From Tricholoma matsutake (Eukaryota; Basidiomycota; Agaricomycetes; Agaricales; Tricholomataceae): a DNA stretch of 64,000 nucleotides. The notes under the pieces were generated by a model, which searched no databases, was not told where the DNA came from, and saw only the letters and a program-made list of their open reading frames with translations. The translations under genes and the position numbers were made by a program. Location: positions 372,001 to 436,000 of the forward strand of contig AP026546.1 of assembly GCA_026075535.2 (NCBI GenBank), written 5' to 3'. Positions 57,710 through 64,000 of the stretch are shown piece after piece; the stretch's first letter is position 1, and each line of letters begins with the position of its first letter.

Positions 57710-58091
57710 CACGAAGATCAAGGTAGCGGGAATCTTGAGAAATCTGCAGAACCTGAAGAGCAGTCTTCGAAGCTCTGGGTTTTCCCCTTGTTGCGTATGA
57801 GGACCTGATTTTCGAGCAGACGCCGTACAGGTGTCAATCCAGATGCTAGTCCATGTTGTCAGACGGCTGGCTTCCAAGCAGGGAGGTACACAAGCCATCC
57901 ACCTAATGTCAAAACCAATCGCCAGAGTGTGCACATTGCGAAGATTGCGCTGAAACCCTTCGACTGTTGCAAACCTTGTCAAAGACTGTGTTTGTGCTGC
58001 TGGCTCAAGTATCTATCACACAAGCAGTCGATGCTCGATGATCTACAAGTCACAGTCATGTACCAACCTTCCATAGCCCACTGATGCCCAT
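57710..58091 (-). pseudogene. XPG/GEN1-type nuclease, N-terminal fragment
   Basis: The start is the ATG at 58089-58091: MGISGLWK, intron (GTTGGTAC...GTGATAG), ILEPAAQTQSLTRFATVEGF and QRNLRNVHTLAIGFDI. A second intron (GTGGAT...CTAG) then gives SIWIDTC, and QQGENPELRRLLFRFCRFLK plus IPATLIFVY closes the text. This is the XPG N-terminal domain of the fungal flap-endonuclease/Holliday-resolvase family. G-I-x-G-L-W at the start and the FD-x-SIW segment carrying the first metal-binding Asp are present. After IFVY the expected FDGPxRP text is missing; the following sequence (57354-57700) is unrelated open text. The introns are in phase, so the fragment comes from a once-functional gene cut short. 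Confidence 0.7.
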
Positions 58092-58249
58092 GTTGCAATG
58101 TAAAGGGCGAGAGAGACATACAGTGAGACATCCAGCAGATGTCATGGTGGTCCCAAGTAAGTACTTACAACATTGCTTCATTTGTTGTAAATGCTACAGT
58201 GCAGTAAATACTTTGGCTAAACTAAGAGAATGTGTCCACTGCTTTGAGG

Positions 58250-61210
58250 GGCTTAGTGAGACCTACACCACCCTTTGCCGTAAGATAATGCACGACAGCC
58301 CATTCTACCCTCATATCGCTCGCGCAAGAACTGCAATGCCCGCGCCATATCCCAGCAGTGTTTCTTCACCAAGCGCTCCACCAGATCCACAACTTTACCT
58401 CGTCGTCCGGCCTCCATCTTCTGTGTTCCTTTATTCCTCTTCCACTTTGCACCCCACGCACGCAGTGTTGAGGTCGCGCACTGAAATGTATCTGTTAAGG
58501 CCCACATCGTATTCCGTCCAGATATCCGTGATCTTGAAGACTGGTTGAAACTGGTAGAATGGGAGCCAGGTGTGAAGATGCTTGACCCACTCTGGGGTGT
58601 GCTTCTGAAGTTTTGCATCACCAAACTGTGTGATGAGGGTAGCCCAGACCTCACGCTGGGCATCGGTGTGGTGTGGTGAGAGCATTGATACTGCCGTTGT
58701 GGATGTTGAAGGAGATGCTCCAGGCGCAAGAGGCCCTGAAGCATCTGTGAGAGAGGAGAGGATAGTATTGATAGTATTGTCGATGCTTGTGGGCGGGCGA
58801 GGACTCGAGGATTGTATTTCGGTAACAGGGGGTTGAGAAAGAGGTTGAGGAGTGTGTGTGGGAGGGACCACAAAAACAGGCTCAAGAGGAGGGGGAGGGG
58901 GAGGGGAAGGGGGGATAGAAACAGCTGTAATATGGAGTGATGGAGAAGTGAAGTGAATATACGACGAAACAATTACTCACTGAAACGCGCCTGTCGATAC
59001 GGCCGACAGCCCCCAAGTTGGTTGATAGCTCTCGATATCTGTAACACACTATCCTGTAAAGCTTCAAGATGTGCTTTGTTTTCATCATCAGCCTTCTTGT
59101 TCTCAAGCTGGACGGCCACCACAGCTCCTCGAAGACTCGTTACAAAGTTTTTGGGAAGGTTCTTGAAGGCGAGACGAGCTTCTTCTTCAATTTCCTTGAT
59201 TCGAGCAGCTGATGTTGTGGCGAAATCACGGAAGGTAGCTGAGCAGAAAGGCGGGTGGGTAAAGATGTTGGCATTCAGGAACATCGTGTAGAGAATTCCT
59301 GCATCTTGAAACAGGACAGTACGGAACCAGATGAGGACCTCCAGGAAGTTCCACAGGGCAACATCTTGCGCAAATTGATAGTCTTGTTGACGAGTAGCAA
59401 GGCCTACAAGCTCATCTTCAACCCATGGGAAAACTTGAGCCAAGAGGGTGGGAGGAGGATCTGCAAAAGTAGAAGAAAGAATACGCAAAAGAACTTTGCT
59501 AGGCACTTACCAAGATGAGAGCGAAGGACAAGATAGGAAACTTGTCGGTTGGCATTGAACATTGCCGCACCCAGAAGCGCATCAACGGGAAGCGCTCAAT
59601 CATAACAATTATGGTAGACACCATTTTCACTCCAGCCCCCTAGCGCCTCGACCCCATTTGCTGATGCACCATGTTCACGGGAGGTTTTAGCAGTATATGG
59701 TTGGCCAGCACGGGTAACTTTGCTGATGTTGATGTTGTTCTTGGCATGCATGATGTTCACTTGCTCATGATGGTCTAAATTCGGGATATTAACAATGCAA
59801 ACTTAATTGACAAGCTTAAACTTACTTTCGTATGACATAGGAACTGTGGGATTTTGTGCGAAGAATGGATGAAGCTCATACCACTCTCGCTTTCCCCGTT
59901 CCCCATATCCAGGCTCCAAGAAATTAGGTGCCAAGCTAGGTGTGACAATCCCCAGGATATGGAAGATCGAAAAGAATGGGATCGCGAGCCCGCCGATTGG
60001 GCACAGCTCAACAATCCGATAGCGAAGGGCACCAAATTCATCAGTCCATCGTCCAGCTTGGTTATGCTTTGCATTGTTCGCAAAGATGACAAGTGCCTTG
60101 GCACAACGTCGGAAATGAAACAAAGTGGGCGGCAGGAATAAAATATTACCTTCACGCAGGTACCAAGGCTGACATTGTTCATGGGCACATTATTCGAGAA
60201 TAGATCTGACATTAAAATGGATCGTGTGTTATCTCCTCGGAATGCGACGCTGGTTGATAGGAGAAGCATCGCACGATCACGACATCCGACATAAGTTTGA
60301 TATGCGCCTGGATGGTCTTGCAGGCACCACATTGAGCATCTGACCAGCTCAGCAGTGGTGTATGTATCTGCCAAGATATCATATCAGTAAATCAAAGAAA
60401 GAGCAATGGCAAATGAAGACTTACCTGAGGAAGTTCCGGCTGCCTTCAGTGTCTGTGCCATCTGGACACGCTTTGGTTCATCATGACCTGCAGCAGACTC
60501 GAACACAGAGATTTGTTCATCGTCCCGCAGAGGCCGTTGAGTGTCGGGGTCATGCCTATAAGCTCGTTGGTTTGTGAAACGCCAGTACTCGAGTGCATTT
60601 ATAACTTGTTTGATGTGCAAGAGGCCGACAGTAGATTGGGTGATGGGATCATCGATGTGTTTACGCTGTAAGTAAATACACTCAGAACCCGAATGTAAAA
60701 GAAAAATAGGTTAGATACCTTTTTAGGACGCTTCGATTCGTAGTCAAGAAACAAAACTACCTTTGAGACTGTGATTGGCAGCGCAGGTATGTAGGTACGA
60801 TTAGGATCAGCCGCCATCACGCGTGCTTGATACTGGTCCCACCAAATTTGGTAGGCAGCAAGGTGACGCCCGTATGCACGCTTCGTCTCCTTGTCGTCTT
60901 GTTCATGAGCAATAGTCTTCCGATAGGCATTGTCGGCATCTGCCTCCAGAGCATTGGTGGAATAATCGAGACTGGTAGCTGCAGGTGGACGGACAGTAGC
61001 AACAGGTGGCGGGGTGGCAGATGGGGAGTTAAACGTGACTTTAAAATTATCCTCAGCTTCAGGAACGAATCTGAATGGCGCAGCTGGAGCGGCAACGAAC
61101 TCAGCATCATCAGATGCAAGTCGGCGCCGCTTGCCACGGTCGCATGATGGACGCCTCTTACGGGAAGGTTTCTTGATTCGAATTTTGAGCTTGGGAGTTT
61201 GCTGTGACAT
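58250..61210 (-). pseudogene. Crypton tyrosine recombinase with GCR1_C-like C-terminus, decayed
   Basis: The start is the ATG at 61210 with a basic N-terminus. Landmarks are YGRHLAAYQIWWDQYQARVM, FLDYESKRPKK, INALEYWRFTNQRAY, CRDRAMLLLSTSVAFRGDNT, KHNQAGRWTDEFGALRYR, VELCPIGGLAIPFF, REWYELHPFFAQNPTVPMSY, KVTRAGQPYTAKTSREHGAS, and LGGWSENGVYHNCYD then ALPVDALLGAAMFNANR. Next come FPWVEDELVGLATR and a Pro-rich linker. A GCR1_C-like DNA-binding end closes the gene (FQPVFKITDIWTEYDVGLNR, WGAKWKRNKG, EAGRRGKVVDLVERLVKK). This is the Crypton architecture of Agaricomycetes: a YR with catalytic Arg and Tyr cuts and joins DNA. Two defects are seen: TGA at 59596-59598 where family text has Arg, and a 4-bp tandem duplication (ACGCACGC at 58456-58463) that shifts the frame before WGAKW. 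Exon borders otherwise follow GT-AG. Confidence 0.85.
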
Positions 61211-62011
61211 AATTCTGACATAGGAGTGTTAAATGCAGAGGTACAATTGAACTAGAACTCAGGAAAACTCACATTAGGATGATTTAACGAGTCATTGAGG
61301 AGAAATGATAAGAGAGCTGTAGATAAAATCAAGACCTTGTCAGACAGCAGAATCATAGAAGACTTACTTTAGAATAGTGTATAAAACAGGAAATCAAAGG
61401 GGACTACTTACATAAGAGACAGCAGACACAGCGACGCAAGTAAAAGACTGGAAGAAGACAAGCTGGCAGTGAAAACTTCAAGAAAAAACCCCAGATTTTA
61501 TAGGGAGCACTATGCTCTGATGTGATCGGTGGGCGAGCTAGGTCCCCGCGTGAGATAGCGTGAAATACTGAGAGGGCAAAAAAAGAAAAAGGCGGGAGTC
61601 GATCAACAAAACAGATAGCGCAATTAGGTGTCGTTACAGTAAGATAAGCAAAGATGAGAACTGGTAGAATAGGCGGGAGCTACGCGGTTCGATTTTCAAT
61701 TTGCTTTCATCAGCTGCTTAGTAACACCTCATTCGCATGACTACGTTCAACTTTGAGGCACTCATCGACATTCTCTTCTGATGCACCATATTTTCCTCTG
61801 ATCCAGGCGCCGTGGCGCGTTCCTTGCTCACTCATGCAACTAGTGTTTTGCACAACAGAAAGGTGAAAGGCACGAAATCAATCCTATTAGAGATAGTGAG
61901 TGTAGGCTAACATGCTGTGTTTATGTACTGAGTTTCTGGCTATAGTTAATATCAACGAATGTACGAGAAGATTGATTAAAAGAGTGAGAATGGTTGAAAG
62001 TAAGTCAGGTA
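61211..62011. other. Intergenic interval between Crypton and alpha-kinase
   Basis: No gene is seen. It would hold the Crypton promoter (minus gene starting at 61210) and the 3' region of the alpha-kinase. No terminal repeats were recognised, as expected for Cryptons, which lack TIRs. Confidence 0.4.
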
Positions 62012-63985
62012 TCAGGTTATCAAAGAACATGAGGACTCAAGACTCATCGCCCGAGTTTTCAGGATCCTCGTCACTCCTCCTTGGCCTGGGAACTGGCTTT
62101 GTTGGTTCTCAGCTGAGTTAGCTCTGAGAGGGATGCTGCGATCCAGACCCAGCTGTTGACAAATCTCACCACAGGTGTGGTCTCGAATGAAAGTGTCAAT
62201 GCTGTCCTGTCCAAAATCTCCGATACCAGAATTTCCCTAGCGTATGAGTCATCGTGTCAAAGAGAATGATCCTGTCTTGACCTTTGACCTGAGCCAGAGT
62301 ACCTGGGAGACAAGGTAAGTTTATTGACCACCTGCAACTGATAACAGTAATGCGACAAACCTTGAATATCAGCAAACATGACCTCCCGGTTGCCATGGCC
62401 ATACACAAAGTGTGAGAAAGCATAGATGGTAAGGCTGCGCCTGTCCTCCTGACGTGATTGATGGATCAATGTTCCGCTATAGCGAGAAATGGCTGTGGCT
62501 CGCTTCTTCTCTACAAGCCAGGTCAAACCATCTTCGGGGTTGATAATCTCAGCTACACCAGATGCAACACTCGGTGCCTCAACTTCTTGTGCTAAGTATG
62601 CATCTGCAAAGGTAACCCCTGGTTTTGCATGTGAGTAATGAACGTTGGGTGTTGAGAAAGATGACTTACTTGTATCCACCGCAACTCCGCAGCTACGAGC
62701 ATGTTTGAAGAAAGTCTCCAAGATCCAAGTTCCCATTGACAGCCTGCTAAGCTCGGCCTGGACTTCTGATAGGTTTTGAGAAACAGAAATGGGAGCGCTG
62801 GTATCTGGATCAAGATCATCACCGCACTCGTCGTTGTTCATGCAAAAGAAGCGCTTAACGACGAGATGCTCGCCTCCTTGAGTAAGAAACTAACTTTTGT
62901 TCAGGATGGTACATATCTTGAGATGAGATTATAGAACATACGTCAAATGCGCTCTTCATGCTGCCACTGCTAAATGGGGATCTCGGATCATGCCAGAAAT
63001 AATTTTGCCTGTTTCGTGAAATGTTGTTTCACCGGTGACGGGATCAATGATGCAGTTGATCTTCTTCAGCATAACAGCTGAGCGTGTATGAATGGGAGAA
63101 GGGCCTGAGCGCCGGAGAACTGAAAACTGGACCCAATGAAAGACTGCGGCGCTGTTTTGGTTGTCACTTAGCATGGATACATTCTTGATAAGGTAAAAAA
63201 CATCCTCACTGGCTGAACCCCTGGGTCGCTTGGTTACATTTGACGGACCATTGACGGACTGTGCACGTTTCCTCGCCACACTTCAGATTGCTGATTGAAT
63301 CATTTGCCGATCGTCATTTTCATCGGTGGGACCTTCTGTTCGCATTTTCCACTAGTCAGAAATGTTGTCAACAACTCATTCTGGTACCCCACAGAAGGTA
63401 ATCGCTCACTGCGTGGTGGTCAACATATAATTCTAGGCAAATCAATGGCTTCTTTGATTTCGCATGATGTGGAAACATCGTGGGAGGGTTGTTGAGATAC
63501 AACGGTGCAAGTTGTGGAGTCGCATAGTAGTCATAGAACTTGCCTACAGTCTTTGTCGTCTCAAGGAGTCCCCCACCATGCCAGCAAAATGACACTTCCT
63601 CTCTGTGGCCGATTATCAGAAGCGGTTGAGTGAATCAGCTAGATAACGTACGGGTTCAATGGAACAGGATGAGAACGTTCCCATTCTATGTTTATTTGCT
63701 TGACAAGGTGATCCTTTACATCTAACAATCACTTGGGAGTTAGAAGTGCTTGCATACTATGCACGAGAACATGAGTACCTGGTAGATATATAGATCTTGC
63801 CCATTGCCTTGCACCACGACCCAATGTTGCATCAAGTTGCTTTGCACGGTCACTGACACGAACCTACAAGAATAAGGTTACGGAACGACTAGTGAAGGCT
63901 GAATTTGGATTACCTGCCAACATACAGTAACTTTCTCTTCACTGACCATGCTTCCTCCCTTCTCAAAATCCAGAAGTGATGCCAT
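62012..63985 (-). CDS. Alpha-kinase (MHCK/EF2K-type) protein
   Basis: The gene starts at the ATG at 63985 (MASLLDFEKGGSMVSEEKVT plus VCWQ, then a GTAATCC donor) and ends at TGA 62012-62014 (SLESSCSLIT-stop). Further exons carry MARKRAQ-type basic text (63279), GGEHLVVKRFFCMNNDE and INPEDGLTWLVEKKRATAIS. The alpha-kinase core reads RYSGTLIHQSRQEDRRSLTI, YAFSHFVYGHGNREVMFADI plus QG, VKGQDRIILFDTMTHT and GNSGIGDFGQDSIDTFIRDH. F-A-D-I-Q-G is the catalytic/Mg segment and GNSGIGDFG the Gly-rich loop. These enzymes phosphorylate Ser/Thr in alpha-helical targets and are strongly expanded in mushroom genomes. No stop or frameshift was needed, so it is probably intact. Confidence 0.8.
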
Positions 63986-64000
63986 TGTGTGTGAAGTCCC

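Noticed and set aside
1..64000. CRISPR arrays, bacterial operons, Shine-Dalgarno sites
   Set aside because: Tandem arrays lack spacer-repeat structure, and intron-split genes show a eukaryotic genome.

Overview
The window looks like nuclear DNA of a mushroom-forming basidiomycete (Agaricomycete). Genes are cut by short introns of about 45-60 nt, and the recognisable protein families are characteristic of that group: a FunK1 kinase, an alpha-kinase, KDZ-associated Cys-cluster proteins, Crypton-type tyrosine recombinases, JmjC proteins and a helicase-linked DUF3505-type protein. No rRNA, tRNA or CRISPR array was recognised. All identifications rest on motif recognition by eye, without database searches.

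Layout. 1-2.1 kb: decayed KDZ-associated Cys-cluster gene (minus). 2.3-6.1 kb: gene-free AT-rich DNA with a diverged ~375-bp repeat and two repeat arrays facing each other in inverted orientation. 6.2-12.9 kb: fragmented coding relics, including a multi-exon JmjC gene (minus). 13-16.4 kb: coiled-coil and gag-like relics (plus) and a Ty3/Gypsy integrase relic (minus). 16.6-21.5 kb: Ty1/Copia element (minus) broken by two hAT-like insertions. 23.4-25.9 kb: gag-like relic carrying a (GGGAAT)n microsatellite. 27.1-29.1 kb: Ty3/Gypsy gag and protease, cut off before reverse transcriptase, abutting the tail of a second JmjC gene (29.1-30.5 kb, minus). 30.6-34.8 kb: a large apparently intact DUF3505-like gene with no helicase beside it. 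37.0-39.8 kb: truncated, frameshifted BCAS3-like WD40 gene (plus). 40.4-41.7 kb: a non-autonomous transposon defined by terminal inverted repeats. 44.2-46.3 kb: a Crinkler-like protein with coiled coil, REase-like and kinase regions (minus), facing away from a FunK1 kinase (48.1-49.8 kb, plus). 50.6-52.9 kb: gamma-glutamyltransferase (minus), open except for one TGA. 53.3-54.0 kb: an internally deleted Harbinger-like transposon with target-site duplication. 54.3-55.8 kb: 3' part of a chitin synthase with several one-base frameshifts. 57.7-58.1 kb: XPG-type nuclease fragment. 58.3-61.2 kb: Crypton tyrosine recombinase relic. 62.0-64.0 kb: complete alpha-kinase gene.

Two themes run through the window. 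First, premature stops in otherwise readable frames are repeatedly TGA, in several cases where arginine is expected, which fits CGA to TGA change at CpG. Second, host-type genes (BCAS3-like, chitin synthase, XPG nuclease) are present only as truncated pieces between transposons, while the three kinase-type genes and the DUF3505-like gene have largely kept their frames.
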